A stretch of 64,000 bases of DNA, from assembly GCA_965140365.1 (NCBI GenBank), contig OZ223196.1. One strand, 5' to 3'. The stretch is from Hydrogenovibrio sp965140365. Its GTDB lineage: Bacteria; Pseudomonadota; Gammaproteobacteria; Thiomicrospirales; Thiomicrospiraceae. The stretch's first letter is position 1; each line of letters opens with the position of its first letter. A program made the position numbers and the translations under genes. This document shows, in pieces, positions 9,328 to 19,030 of this stretch. The notes below the pieces were generated by a model. The model ran no database searches and had not been told where the DNA came from. It worked only from the letters and a program-made list of their open reading frames with translations.

Positions 9328-10021
9328 TGTTATTCTTCATGCCACGAACTTGGAAAAAGAATACCGTGACGGCAAGTTGGTGACGCCGGTCATCAAAGGT
9401 TTGGACTTTGAACTGAAAACCAATGAAAAGGTGGCCATTGTCGGCAGCTCGGGTTCCGGTAAAAGTACGTTATTGCATTTGTTGGCTGGCTTGGATACAC
9501 CGACCGCCGGTGAGGTCGGCCTTGTCGGGCAGGATTTTTCCCGGCTCAGTGAGGTAAAACGTGGGCGATTGCGTAATGAGTATATGGGGTTTGTGTATCA
9601 GTTTCATTTTTTACTGCCGGAATTGAGCGCACTGGAGAATACCATGTTGCCGTTGCGAGTGGCGCGTCAACCCGCACAGCAAGCGCAAAAGGAAGCGGAA
9701 GCTTTGCTTGAACGGGTTGGTTTGGGGCATCGCATGGCACATAAACCGGCCGAATTGTCGGGTGGTGAGCGTCAGCGGGTGGCCATTGCCCGCGCGTTGA
9801 TTACACGCCCCGCCTGTGTGCTGGCCGATGAACCGACCGGGAACCTGGATGAAACCTCTGCGCAACAGGTGTTTGATTTGATGCTGGAGTTGAATCAGGA
9901 GCTTGAAACCGCTTTGTTGGTTGTCACGCACGATTTGAAATTGGCAGCGAAAATGGACCGGCAATATCAGTTATCGGAAGGTCATTTTGTAACACCGGAT
10001 CGCGTGGTGACGCCCGTCTGA
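9320..10021 (+). CDS. lolD: lipoprotein-releasing ABC transporter ATPase LolD
   Basis: LolD is the ATP-binding subunit of the lipoprotein exporter. Its 233 residues contain Walker A GSSGSGKST, the Q-loop region YQFHFLLPELSALEN typical of the LolD/MacB group, signature LSGGERQR, and Walker B VLADEPTGNLD. A strong GGAGG (9306-9310) lies inside the end of the permease gene, and the reading frames overlap by 8 bases, so translation is coupled. Confidence 0.95.
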   Translation: MSNVILHATNLEKEYRDGKLVTPVIKGLDFELKTNEKVAIVGSSGSGKSTLLHLLAGLDTPTAGEVGLVGQDFSRLSEVKRGRLRNEYMGFVYQFHFLLPELSALENTMLPLRVARQPAQQAQKEAEALLERVGLGHRMAHKPAELSGGERQRVAIARALITRPACVLADEPTGNLDETSAQQVFDLMLELNQELETALLVVTHDLKLAAKMDRQYQLSEGHFVTPDRVVTPV

Positions 10022-10022
10022 T

Positions 10023-11984
10023 ATGCTCAGTATTCAATCTGTTACATTGACGGCCGGGACAAAGGTCCTGTTGGAAAATACATCTTTGGTCGTCCACCCA
10101 GGGCAAAAAATTGGTTTGATTGGTGCCAATGGCGCCGGAAAATCCACGCTGCTCAAAGCCATTTTAAACGAAGTGCCGCTGGATACCGGCACCATCGCGA
10201 TGCCCGATGCTTGGCAAGTGGGGTATGTGGAGCAGGAACAAACGCACCTGTATATGAAGGCACTGGATTACGTGATGTTCGGTGACAGTCTCTATGCTCA
10301 AGCTCGCGACAAAATTCAGCAGGCCGAGCGGGATAACCATCACGAACGGTTGGTGGCGGCTTACGATGAGTTGGACCATATTGATGGCTATGACGTGCCG
10401 ATGAAAGCCCAGCAGTTGATGTATGGCTTAGGGTTTAAAGAAGCGGACTTTGATAAACCCCTTGAAGCGTTTTCCGGTGGTTGGCAGGTGCGGCTAAAAC
10501 TGGGGCGAGCTCTGATGCAACGCGCCGATTTACTCCTGCTGGACGAACCGACTAACCACTTGGATATTGAAGCGGTTTCCTGGTTGGTACAGTGGTTAAA
10601 ATCCTTTCAAGGCGCGGTCATGGTTATTTCCCATGATCGACACTTCTTGGACGAGGTGGTGCAGGGTATTGCCCAACTTGATCAGGGGCGTATTCACTAT
10701 TTTACCGGCAACTTTGCCGCGTTTGAGCGTCAGCGTAATGAACAGTTGATGCAACAACAGGCGTTGCACGATAAGCAAAAGCAACAGATGCAGCATTTGA
10801 AGTCGTTTATTGAACGTTTCAAAGCCAAGGCGTCCAAAGCTAAACAGGCGCAAAGCCGTGTCAAAGCCATGGAGCGTATTGAGCAAGTCGCCGCCGTTCA
10901 AGCAACCAACCCGTTTCAATTTCAACTGGCCGAACCCGACCATCTTCCCGACCCGATGCTGAATGTCGAACAATTGAGTTTTGGCTATGGCGATGAACCG
11001 ATTTTGCAAGAAGCCTCTTTGGTGTTGCGCGCCGGTGATCGCATTGGTTTGGTCGGGGTGAACGGTTCCGGGAAATCGACGTTGTTAAAGTTGTTGATTC
11101 GGGATCTGCAACCGAAAACCGGGGTGGTCAAACACAGCAAAGGCTTGAAGATCGGTTATTTCGCGCAACATCAATTGGAAGCTTTGAACCCGAATCAAAC
11201 CCCTTTGGCACATATGTTGGCACTCGGAAAAGAGATGATGACGAACATTACCGACCAAGAAGCACGGGACTTTCTTGGGCGGTTCGGTTTTGGGCATGAT
11301 AAAGCCTTGTCACCGGTCAAACCGTTTTCCGGTGGCGAAAAGGCGCGTTTATCCTTGGCGTTGATGGTGTATCAAAAACCTAACTTAGTGATTTTGGATG
11401 AACCGACCAACCATTTGGATATGGAAACCCGTGACGCGCTGGAAATGGCCTTGCAAGAGTTTTCCGGCGCCTTGATTCTGGTGACGCACGATCAGCATTT
11501 GTTGTCGAGTATTGTCGATCAGTTTTGGTGGGTACACGATACTCGGGTGGAACGTTATGCCGGTGACTTGGAAAGTTACTTGCAACAACGGTTAAAACGC
11601 CTGAAAGAACAGCAAGCGAGTATCAAAGCTGAAAAAGCGGCTAATTCGGCCAGGCCTGGTGATTCTTTGGATGACAGTGGGGCCGTTAACAAAAAAGCAC
11701 AACGTCAGGAAAACGCTCAATTCCGCAAGCGTCTTAAAGAAGCGACGCGTACACAAACCAAGCGTTTAGCTCAAGTGGAAAAAGCGTTATCGAACACGCA
11801 GGGTGAGTTAACGAAAATTCATGCGACGATGGAGGATTCCAGTTTATACGAGGCCAGTCGTTCCGAAGAGTTGACCGCCTTGCTGAAAGAAGAGGCGCGT
11901 TTGACCGCTGACATTGAAGCGCTGGAAGAAGAATGGCTGTTGTTGGAATCGGAAATCGAAGAGATCACCGAGACGTTTGAATAG
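10023..11984 (+). CDS. yheS: ABC-F family ribosome-associated ATPase YheS
   Basis: ABC-F proteins act on ribosomes rather than membranes. The 653 residues hold two ABC domains: Walker A GANGAGKST and GVNGSGKST, Walker B LLDEPTNHLD and VILDEPTNHLD. A linker between them is rich in Lys, Gln and Ala (FKAKASKAKQAQSRVKAME), the P-site-tRNA interaction motif position, and a C-terminal coiled-coil tail follows. It matches YheS closely, including the opening KIGLIGANG and the YFAQHQLE region. It starts 1 base after the lolD stop, so it is probably the last gene of the lol operon. Confidence 0.93.
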   Translation: MLSIQSVTLTAGTKVLLENTSLVVHPGQKIGLIGANGAGKSTLLKAILNEVPLDTGTIAMPDAWQVGYVEQEQTHLYMKALDYVMFGDSLYAQARDKIQQAERDNHHERLVAAYDELDHIDGYDVPMKAQQLMYGLGFKEADFDKPLEAFSGGWQVRLKLGRALMQRADLLLLDEPTNHLDIEAVSWLVQWLKSFQGAVMVISHDRHFLDEVVQGIAQLDQGRIHYFTGNFAAFERQRNEQLMQQQALHDKQKQQMQHLKSFIERFKAKASKAKQAQSRVKAMERIEQVAAVQATNPFQFQLAEPDHLPDPMLNVEQLSFGYGDEPILQEASLVLRAGDRIGLVGVNGSGKSTLLKLLIRDLQPKTGVVKHSKGLKIGYFAQHQLEALNPNQTPLAHMLALGKEMMTNITDQEARDFLGRFGFGHDKALSPVKPFSGGEKARLSLALMVYQKPNLVILDEPTNHLDMETRDALEMALQEFSGALILVTHDQHLLSSIVDQFWWVHDTRVERYAGDLESYLQQRLKRLKEQQASIKAEKAANSARPGDSLDDSGAVNKKAQRQENAQFRKRLKEATRTQTKRLAQVEKALSNTQGELTKIHATMEDSSLYEASRSEELTALLKEEARLTADIEALEEEWLLLESEIEEITETFE

Positions 11985-12014
11985 TTGTGTCAACCGAGTT
12001 GTGTATTTTTAAAT

Positions 12015-12053
12015 AAAAAGGCTGCATATTAAGTTACATATCGCAGCCTTTTT
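12015..12053. terminator. bidirectional terminator between yheS and the DUF2892 gene
   Basis: AAAAAGGCTGC (12015-12025) pairs with GCAGCCTTTTT (12043-12053), with an ATAT extension inside the stem. The A- and T-runs on opposite sides suit termination of both converging genes. Confidence 0.9.
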
Positions 12054-12071
12054 ACCGGATGCCGCCTGTTT

Positions 12072-12281
12072 TTAACAGTTGCGGAAAGCGCAGCCGTGTT
12101 TCAGGCCGAATTTACGCAGGATGTACACCATTGGGCAAAATCCGGTCAAACCGGAAATCAACAGGTTCAAACCGATGAAGCCGGTTAACAGCAACCAGGC
12201 CGGTGTGTAAGCATATGCCAGGATGGCCGACAGTAACACCATTATTCCAACCATTAGCATCATGAATTTTTCAATAACCAT
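12072..12281 (-). CDS. DUF2892 (YgaP-type transmembrane domain) protein
   Basis: The 69-residue protein has two hydrophobic helices (about 8-27 and 29-48) followed by GFCPMVYIL, the signature of DUF2892 proteins. This domain is found alone or fused to rhodanese (as in YgaP), suggesting a link with sulfur metabolism, but no function is established for the stand-alone form. It is a single gene, convergent with yheS. Confidence 0.8.
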   Translation of the reverse strand: MVIEKFMMLMVGIMVLLSAILAYAYTPAWLLLTGFIGLNLLISGLTGFCPMVYILRKFGLKHGCAFRNC

Positions 12282-12415
12282 CTTTGTTAGCCTCTTTGTA
12301 AATATCGTTATATAAAATAAGCGTTAATAGATACATTTTGTATATAACCCAATATGTTAATTTTATCACAGTCGTGCTCTTTGGCGAAAGAGGGGATTAA
12401 ATTTCCGGCTATGTC

Positions 12416-12444
12416 TTTCATTAATTTAATAAAATCGGTATAAT
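12416..12444 (+). promoter_or_regulatory. candidate sigma-70 promoter for tig
   Basis: A consensus TATAAT (12439-12444) lies about 90 bases before tig, with a poor -35 (TTCATT) 17 bases upstream. The surrounding 250-base spacer is AT-rich and otherwise featureless. Confidence 0.4.
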
Positions 12445-12534
12445 TCCGCGTTTATTTTAGTTAGAGAATAAACCGCCGAACGGGATGTTGTAATTCTGTT
12501 CACGAACTGGATTTTAATTTTTGAGATTAAACAC

Positions 12535-13845
12535 ATGCAAGTAACAGTAGAAAAGCCGGATACAGGCCTTGAACACAAAATTAACGTCACGCTGCCAGCG
12601 GGTGATTTAGACAGTAAAGTTGAAAAGCGTTTGGCCCAGATGCGTCGTACCGTGAAAATGGATGGTTTCCGTCCTGGAAAAGTCCCTATGAGCATTGTGA
12701 AAAAGCGTTATGGCGGTCAGGTTCGTCAGGAAATGATGGGCGAAACGGTTCAGCAGTCTTTCTATGAAGCGATTGCAAACGAATCATTGAATGTCGCCGG
12801 TTATCCGCAATTTCAGGAATTGGATGAAAAAGACGGCAACATCATCTACTCGGCGACTTTTGAAGTTTTTCCTGAAATCAAACTGCCAAAATTCTCAAGT
12901 TTGACCGTGGAAACGGTTAAATCCGAAGTCACGGACAAAGACGTTGAGAATATGATGACCAAGTTGCGTGAACAAAAAATGGCTTGGAAAACCGCCAGCG
13001 CCGCTAAAAAAGCCCGTAAAGGCGAACAGGTGATTATCGATTTCGTCGGCAAGAAAGACGGGGTTGAGTTCGAAGGCGGTAAAGCCGAAAACGTACCTTT
13101 AGAAATTGGTTCCGGTCGTATGATTCCTGGTTTTGAAGACGGCATTATCGGCATGAAAAAGGGAGAGGAAAAAACCATTGAGGTGACTTTCCCAGAAGAC
13201 TATCAGTCAGAGGAATTGAAAGGGCAGACCGTTACATTCGACATTACCGTACACTCAGTACAAAAGAAAGTCTTGCCAGAGATCGACGAAGAATTCGTTA
13301 AGTCGTTTGGCATTGAAGAAGGCACCGAAGAAGCGTTGGTCAACGAAATTCGTTCCAATATGGAAAAAGAATTGCAACGTGCCGTTGAAAACCAAAACCG
13401 TACCGCTGTTTTGGATGCCTTGTCTGACAAAGTAGACGTTACTTTGCCACAAGCCCTAATTGATCAAGAAGCGTCTGCATTGATGCAGCGTCAAGTTGAA
13501 CAATTCCAGCAGCAAGGCTTGAAAGCGGAAGACATCGGTTTGACACTGGATGCCTTTAAGCCGGATGCGGAAAAACGCGTCAAAATCGGTTTGGTTCTAG
13601 GTGAAGTCATTAAAGAGAATAAAATCGAAGCGACGGAAGACGCCAGAAAAGCGTTTATCGAAGATCAGGCATCGGCTTATGAGGACCCTCAGGAAGTCAT
13701 CGACTGGTATGCGAAAAACCCACAGGCTCAAAAAGAAATCGATGCGATTTTGGTTGAAAGAGAGATTGCTAACACTGTCTTGAAAGAAGCCAAAGTCAAA
13801 GAAGTTTCGAAATCGTTTGAAGAGATCGTTAGCCCAGCCGCTTAA
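12535..13845 (+). CDS. tig: trigger factor
   Basis: Trigger factor is the ribosome-bound chaperone and peptidyl-prolyl isomerase. The 436 residues show the N-terminal ribosome-binding domain with the signature GFRPGKVPMSIV near 43-54, an FKBP-type PPIase domain (about 150-240, EQVIIDFVGKKDG and MIPGFEDGIIGMKKGEE), and a long helical C-terminal domain. It opens the tig-clpP-clpX-lon-hup quality-control cluster but is separated from clpP by a strong terminator. Confidence 0.97.
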   Translation: MQVTVEKPDTGLEHKINVTLPAGDLDSKVEKRLAQMRRTVKMDGFRPGKVPMSIVKKRYGGQVRQEMMGETVQQSFYEAIANESLNVAGYPQFQELDEKDGNIIYSATFEVFPEIKLPKFSSLTVETVKSEVTDKDVENMMTKLREQKMAWKTASAAKKARKGEQVIIDFVGKKDGVEFEGGKAENVPLEIGSGRMIPGFEDGIIGMKKGEEKTIEVTFPEDYQSEELKGQTVTFDITVHSVQKKVLPEIDEEFVKSFGIEEGTEEALVNEIRSNMEKELQRAVENQNRTAVLDALSDKVDVTLPQALIDQEASALMQRQVEQFQQQGLKAEDIGLTLDAFKPDAEKRVKIGLVLGEVIKENKIEATEDARKAFIEDQASAYEDPQEVIDWYAKNPQAQKEIDAILVEREIANTVLKEAKVKEVSKSFEEIVSPAA

Positions 13846-13865
13846 ACGGTTTTTAACGTCCTTAA

Positions 13866-13923
13866 AAAACTTAACCGCTGTTGCAAAATAATGTCATTTT
13901 GTAACAAGGTTAAGTTTTTTTTT
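13866..13923 (+). terminator. intrinsic terminator between tig and clpP
   Basis: A long hairpin has the outer arms AACTTAACC and GGTTAAGTT and an inner stem around TGTTGCAAAAT/ATTTTGTAACA. It ends in a run of nine T residues. It separates tig from clpP, implying a distinct clpP promoter in 13924-14030. Confidence 0.88.
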
Positions 13924-14043
13924 GCCTGATAAAAGGCTAAGATAGAACCATCTATATGGTAAATTTTCGATGGAACAATCGAAACTTCGAGCCTGTTTTC
14001 AGGCTGTCGAAGAAAAATTAAATAAAAATAAAGGTTTATTTGA

Positions 14044-14646
14044 ATGCATTCAACACCGATCCAAGACGCTTTAATTCCAATGGTCATCGAACAAACGAGC
14101 CGAGGAGAGCGTTCGTTTGATATTTATTCCCGCCTGTTGAAAGAGCGCGTTATCTTTTTAGTCGGGCAGGTAGAGGACCAGATGGCGAATTTAATTGTCG
14201 CGCAATTATTGTTTTTGGAATCTGAAAACCCGGATAAAGACATTCATTTATACATTAACTCGCCGGGTGGCAGTGTGACGGCCGGCATGGCCATTTACGA
14301 TACGATGCGATTCATTAAACCGGATGTCAGCACCATGTGTATTGGTCAAGCGGCGAGTATGGGATCATTTTTGTTGTCCGCCGGGGCGGAAGGCAAGCGT
14401 TTTGCCTTGCCGAATTCGCGGGTTATGATTCACCAACCATTGGGTGGCTTTCAAGGGCAGGCTTCGGATATTGAAATCCACGCGAAAGAAATCATGCAAA
14501 TTAAAGGTCGTCTGAATCAGGCATTGGCCGAGCATACCGGTCAACCACTGGATGTGATCGAACGTGACACAGATCGTGATAACTTCATGAGTGCGCAAGA
14601 AGCATGTGATTACGGTTTGGTTGACCAAGTACTAACACGTCGTTAA
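14044..14646 (+). CDS. clpP: ATP-dependent Clp protease proteolytic subunit
   Basis: ClpP forms the tetradecameric serine protease chamber served by ClpX/ClpA. Its 200 residues carry the catalytic triad Ser105 (QAASMGSF), His130 (RVMIHQP) and Asp179 (DTDRDNF). The start at 14044 has AAGG about 10 bases upstream and gives a short propeptide typical of the family. clpX follows 20 bases downstream. Confidence 0.97.
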   Translation: MHSTPIQDALIPMVIEQTSRGERSFDIYSRLLKERVIFLVGQVEDQMANLIVAQLLFLESENPDKDIHLYINSPGGSVTAGMAIYDTMRFIKPDVSTMCIGQAASMGSFLLSAGAEGKRFALPNSRVMIHQPLGGFQGQASDIEIHAKEIMQIKGRLNQALAEHTGQPLDVIERDTDRDNFMSAQEACDYGLVDQVLTRR

Positions 14647-14666
14647 TAGAAAGAAAAGGCAGTCGG

Positions 14667-15917
14667 ATGAGTGAAAAAACGTTGTATTGTTCATTTTGCG
14701 GTAAAGCGCAGGATGAAGTGAAAAAATTGATTGCAGGCCCTTCTGTTTATATTTGTGACGAATGTGTTGAGCTGTGTAATGACATTTTAAAAGAAGAGTT
14801 TGGCGAAGAGGAGTTGAGTGCTTTTGAACTTGACAACCTGCCAACACCACATGAAATCAGTCTAATTTTGAACGATTATGTGATCGGGCAAGAGCATGCT
14901 AAAAAAGTGCTGTCCGTGGCGGTGTATAACCACTATAAGCGTTTGCAAAACGGCTATCAAAAAGACGATGTCGAGCTAAACAAAAGTAATATTCTGTTGA
15001 TCGGGCCGACCGGTTCCGGTAAGACCTTGCTGGCACAGACGCTGGCACGCTTGTTGGATGTTCCGTTTGCCATCGCGGATGCCACGACGTTGACCGAGGC
15101 CGGTTACGTGGGTGAAGATGTTGAAAGCATCGTACTGAAGTTGTTGCAACGTTGCGACAACGATGCGGAAAAGGCGGAAAGAGGCATCATCTATATTGAT
15201 GAAATCGACAAAATTACCCGTAAATCGGAAAACCCGTCGATTACCCGAGACGTTTCCGGTGAAGGGGTGCAGCAGGCGTTGTTGAAGTTGATTGAGGGAA
15301 CGGTCGCGAATATCCCACCGCAAGGCGGGCGTAAGCACCCAAACCAAGATATGATTCAGGTCGACACCTCGAAGATTCTGTTTATTGTTGGCGGGGCCTT
15401 TGAAGGGTTGGATAAGCTGATCGAACAGCGTACGGATAAAAACACGGGCATCGGCTTCTCGGCCGAAGTGAAATCGCAAGATTCTAAAGCGTCTTTGTCG
15501 GAGCGCTTCCAGGGTATTGAGCCGGAAGATTTGGTGAAGTTTGGTTTGATTCCGGAATTTGTCGGGCGTTTGCCGGTGGTTGCGGCGCTGGAAGAGTTGG
15601 ATGAGAAAGCCTTGATTCAGATTTTGACCGAACCGAAAAATGCTCTAATCAAACAGTATCAAAAAATGTTCGAGCTGGAAGGCGTGGAACTGCAGTTCCG
15701 TAAGGATGCGTTGATGGAAATTGCCAAAATGGCGATTGAACGTAAAACCGGTGCTCGTGGCTTAAGATCCATCTTGGAAAAAACTTTGCTTGATACGATG
15801 TACGATTTGCCGAGCATGCAGAATGTCGAAAAAGTCGTGATTAACAAAGCCGTGATCAAAGGCACTAAAAAACCGATGCTAATGTATCAGGAATCGGACG
15901 AAAAAGCCTCCGGCTAA
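14667..15917 (+). CDS. clpX: ATP-dependent Clp protease ATP-binding subunit ClpX
   Basis: ClpX is the AAA+ unfoldase that feeds ClpP. The 416 residues start with the four-cysteine zinc-binding domain (CSFCGKAQ and CDECVELC). Walker A is GPTGSGKT near 116-123 and Walker B is IIYIDEIDKI. The IGF-type loop that docks to ClpP appears as GIGFSAEV. It is cotranscribed with clpP and followed by lon after 58 bases. Confidence 0.97.
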   Translation: MSEKTLYCSFCGKAQDEVKKLIAGPSVYICDECVELCNDILKEEFGEEELSAFELDNLPTPHEISLILNDYVIGQEHAKKVLSVAVYNHYKRLQNGYQKDDVELNKSNILLIGPTGSGKTLLAQTLARLLDVPFAIADATTLTEAGYVGEDVESIVLKLLQRCDNDAEKAERGIIYIDEIDKITRKSENPSITRDVSGEGVQQALLKLIEGTVANIPPQGGRKHPNQDMIQVDTSKILFIVGGAFEGLDKLIEQRTDKNTGIGFSAEVKSQDSKASLSERFQGIEPEDLVKFGLIPEFVGRLPVVAALEELDEKALIQILTEPKNALIKQYQKMFELEGVELQFRKDALMEIAKMAIERKTGARGLRSILEKTLLDTMYDLPSMQNVEKVVINKAVIKGTKKPMLMYQESDEKASG

Positions 15918-15975
15918 ACCAGCGTCACGCTTAATGGCGTAGGATAATAACGATAATAAAAGATTGGAACGCATT

Positions 15976-18429
15976 ATGGACATAGACCAAATAGAATTCA
16001 AAACCAACGTGTTTGTTTTAGCTTTACGGGATGTGGTGGTTTTTCCAGGTATGGTGGTGCCGTTGTTTGTTGGGCGCCCGAAGTCAATGAATGCTTTGAA
16101 TGCGGCTATGAAGGAAGACAAGCAGATTTTCCTGATTACCCAGCAAAATGCCACTGAAGAAACGCCGACCATCGATAATTTATACCGTATCGGCGTGATG
16201 GCCAATATCCTGCAGTTGTTGAAATTGCCGGATGGCACGCTGAAAGTGCTGGTGGAAGGGGTTAAACGGTTTGAGTTATTGGAGTTGAATAACGAAGAGT
16301 CGTTTTTGACCGGCGATATTCAACAGGTCCCGTCCGACGAAACGCTGGATAATGACGGCGTTGTGTTAGTGCGTACCATTCAAGAGCGTTTTCAGGATTA
16401 CGCCGATCTGAAGAAAAAAATTCCATCCGAAGTTCAGAAAAGTATTCAAAAAACGACCGAACCGAATCGGTTGGTGGACACCATTTCCGCAAATTTGAAA
16501 TTGGGCATCGAAGAAAAACAACAGCTATTGGAAATTTTATCCATTAACGATCGTTTGGAGCATATTCTCAGCACCATTGAGACCGAAATCGACTTGCTGG
16601 AATCTGAACAACGCATTAATTCTCGCGTGAAGAAAAAGATGGATCAAACGCAGCGCAATTTCTATTTGAATACCAAGCTGCAGGCGATTCACGAAGAGTT
16701 AGGTGAAGCCTCGGAAGACGGTGTCAGTGAAATGACCAAGCTGAAAGAGCAAATTGATGCCGTCGGAATGACGCCGGCTGCCTTGAAAGTGGCTGAAGAA
16801 GAACTGAAAAAATTAAAAATGATGTCGCCTCAATCGCCGGAAGCGAATGTTGTACGCACTTATATTGAATGGCTCGTGGCCATTCCATGGAAAAAACGCA
16901 CACGCGTTTCCAAAGACCTGAATAAAGCACAAACCATTTTAGACAAACAGCATTATGGTTTGGAAAAGGTGAAAGAGCGTATCATTGAATATTTAGCGGT
17001 GCAAAAGCGGGTCAAAAAAATCAAAGGGCCGATTTTGTGCCTGGTTGGACCGCCTGGTGTGGGTAAAACCTCGCTGGCACGCTCCATTGCCGAAGCCACC
17101 AATCGCCATTATGTGCGTATGTCGCTTGGTGGTGTGCGAGATGAGGCCGAAATTCGTGGACACCGTAAAACCTATTTGGGTGCGATGCCGGGACGCGTGA
17201 TTCAAAAAATGAAAACCGCCGGAACGCGTAATCCATTGTTTTTATTGGATGAAATCGACAAAATGGCACGCGATCAGCGTGGCGATCCAGCCAGTGCGTT
17301 ATTGGAGGTACTGGACCCCGAGCAGAACAAAGCGTTTAACGACCACTATTTGGAAGTTGATTATGACTTGTCTGACGTGATGTTCGTCGCCACCTCCAAT
17401 TCCATGGATATTCCGGAACCCTTGTTGGATCGAATGGAAATCATTGATCTGGCCGGTTATACCGAAAACGAAAAGTTGAACATTGCGTCTCAGCATTTGC
17501 TGCCGCGAGAAATGAAAGACCACGGCCTGAAAGCAGACGAAATTAAAGTGCCGCAGGAATCGATACTGAAAATTATCCAAACGTATACGCGGGAAGCCGG
17601 TGTGCGTTTACTGGATCAGAAGCTGGCCAAAATTTGCCGTAAGTCCGTTAAGGAAATCGTGACTGGCGAAGCAGAAGCGCCAATTCAAGTCATGCCGAAA
17701 GATTTGGAAAAATACTTGGGTGTGGCTAAATACCGATTCGGGTTGGCGGAAGAGAAAAATCAGGTCGGCCAAGTGGCGGGCTTGGCTTGGACGCGTGTTG
17801 GTGGCGACTTGTTGCGTATTGAAGCGACAGCCATGCCTGGTAAGGGTAAAAACACGTCTACCGGGCAACTGGGTAGCGTGATGCAAGAGTCGACCCAGAC
17901 AGCGATGAGCGTGATTCGCAGTCGCAGCAAGGAGTTGGGGCTGGAAGACGATTTTTATGAAAAGCAGGACATTCATTTGCATTTTCCGGAAGGGGCGATC
18001 AAGAAAGATGGTCCGAGTGCCGGGATTGCGATTTGTACCGCCATTGCTTCTGTATTGACGCAAATTCCGGTGCGTTCCGACGTGGCCATGACCGGCGAGA
18101 TCACGTTGCGTGGTGAGGTCTTGCCGATTGGTGGGTTGAAAGAAAAGCTGCTGGCCGCGGCGAGAGGCGGCATTAAAACCGTTTTGATTCCGTATGAGAA
18201 TGTCCGGGATTTGTCGGAAATCTCCGAGGAAGTGAAAGCCGGCTTGGATATTCATCCTGTGCAATGGATTGATGAGGTGTTTAAAATTGCATTGGAGTCG
18301 TTGCCGACGGCTAGCGATGACGATGAGGCTTTGGCTGAGATCAGCATGAAAGGTGCCGAAATGGGAAAAATCATTGCGGATAAGGAAACTTCCAAGCAAA
18401 TTTTGAAAAAAGATCAAAAAAGACATTAA
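15976..18429 (+). CDS. lon: ATP-dependent protease Lon
   Basis: Lon is a homo-oligomeric cytosolic AAA+ serine protease for misfolded and regulatory proteins. The 817 residues contain the N-terminal LAN domain, Walker A GPPGVGKTS near 356, Walker B FLLDEIDKM, and the proteolytic domain with catalytic Ser in KDGPSAGIA and Lys in the GGLKEKLLAA segment. ATG 15976 (GGA 8 bases upstream) is preferred over the in-frame TTG at 15964. The C-terminal tail is Lys/Asp-rich and of normal length. Confidence 0.97.
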   Translation: MDIDQIEFKTNVFVLALRDVVVFPGMVVPLFVGRPKSMNALNAAMKEDKQIFLITQQNATEETPTIDNLYRIGVMANILQLLKLPDGTLKVLVEGVKRFELLELNNEESFLTGDIQQVPSDETLDNDGVVLVRTIQERFQDYADLKKKIPSEVQKSIQKTTEPNRLVDTISANLKLGIEEKQQLLEILSINDRLEHILSTIETEIDLLESEQRINSRVKKKMDQTQRNFYLNTKLQAIHEELGEASEDGVSEMTKLKEQIDAVGMTPAALKVAEEELKKLKMMSPQSPEANVVRTYIEWLVAIPWKKRTRVSKDLNKAQTILDKQHYGLEKVKERIIEYLAVQKRVKKIKGPILCLVGPPGVGKTSLARSIAEATNRHYVRMSLGGVRDEAEIRGHRKTYLGAMPGRVIQKMKTAGTRNPLFLLDEIDKMARDQRGDPASALLEVLDPEQNKAFNDHYLEVDYDLSDVMFVATSNSMDIPEPLLDRMEIIDLAGYTENEKLNIASQHLLPREMKDHGLKADEIKVPQESILKIIQTYTREAGVRLLDQKLAKICRKSVKEIVTGEAEAPIQVMPKDLEKYLGVAKYRFGLAEEKNQVGQVAGLAWTRVGGDLLRIEATAMPGKGKNTSTGQLGSVMQESTQTAMSVIRSRSKELGLEDDFYEKQDIHLHFPEGAIKKDGPSAGIAICTAIASVLTQIPVRSDVAMTGEITLRGEVLPIGGLKEKLLAAARGGIKTVLIPYENVRDLSEISEEVKAGLDIHPVQWIDEVFKIALESLPTASDDDEALAEISMKGAEMGKIIADKETSKQILKKDQKRH

Positions 18430-18456
18430 TTTTGTAAACTTTTCCTTTTAACAGGC

Positions 18457-18486
18457 TTGACAGTAAATGTTGAACGCTGATATAAC
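18457..18486 (+). promoter_or_regulatory. sigma-70 promoter of the HU gene
   Basis: A perfect TTGACA (18457-18462) is followed by 18 bases and TATAAC (18481-18486). It lies between the lon stop and the HU gene, giving HU its own strong promoter. Confidence 0.8.
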
Positions 18487-18545
18487 TACCACAAGCCTTA
18501 ATTTGGGTGGAAAGAATACTTAATACTTATGGAGAAACTCACATC

Positions 18546-18818
18546 ATGAATAAGACCGAATTAGTTAGTGCGATCGCTGAAGAAGCAGGTTTAACGAAAG
18601 CAGATGCCGCTAAAGCGCTAGAAGCAACTGTCTCTACTGTCACAAAAGCTTTGAGCTCAGGTGATTCAGTCGCCATCATCGGGTTTGGTACTTTTAAAGT
18701 TGGTGAGCGTTCAGCGCGTACTGGTCGTAACCCTCAAACAGGTGCAGAAATGCAAATCCCTGCGGCAAAAGTTCCTAAGTTCTCAGCTGGTAAAGCACTT
18801 AAGGACGCTGTTAACTAA
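18546..18818 (+). CDS. hupB: DNA-binding protein HU
   Basis: HU is a nucleoid-associated protein that bends DNA as a dimer. The 90 residues start MNKTELV and contain the family signature GFGTFKVGERSARTGRNP and the C-terminal AAKVPKFSAGKALKDAVN. ATG 18546 with GGAG at about 18532 is the clear start; upstream in-frame codons lie in the leader. The position after lon matches hupB in many gammaproteobacteria. Confidence 0.95.
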   Translation: MNKTELVSAIAEEAGLTKADAAKALEATVSTVTKALSSGDSVAIIGFGTFKVGERSARTGRNPQTGAEMQIPAAKVPKFSAGKALKDAVN

Positions 18819-18843
18819 GACCGAAATCGTCTTAATAGCTGTC

Positions 18844-18896
18844 AAAACCCCTCAAATTTAATCAAATCAATAGGTTAAATTATGAGGGGTTTTTTT
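18844..18896 (+). terminator. intrinsic terminator after hupB
   Basis: AAAACCCCTCA at about 18845 pairs with TGAGGGGTTTTTT ending at 18896. An inner AATTTAA/TTAAATT stem extends it, and a T-run follows. Confidence 0.92.
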
Positions 18897-18931
18897 ATGT
18901 CAGAAATTTGTAAAAAAAGCGTCCAAATTGT

Positions 18932-18959
18932 TTGACAACGTCGCTTAAGTACTTATAAT
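18932..18959 (+). promoter_or_regulatory. promoter of the tRNA-Val/tRNA-Asp operon
   Basis: A consensus TTGACA (18932-18937), a 16-base spacer and a consensus TATAAT (18954-18959) are followed by a GC-rich discriminator (ACGCCC). This arrangement is typical of stable-RNA promoters under stringent control. Confidence 0.88.
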
Positions 18960-19030
18960 ACGCCCATCAGTTGAGGCAAGCTCAGACAGCGTCTGAAACG
19001 GCCTTAAGCGCAAAAGAATAAATCAGAGTT

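Noticed and set aside
17608..18426. 272-residue open frame antisense to lon
   Set aside because: It lies entirely opposite a well-conserved gene, has no ribosome site and an unnatural Arg/Gln/His-rich composition. It is a shadow frame.
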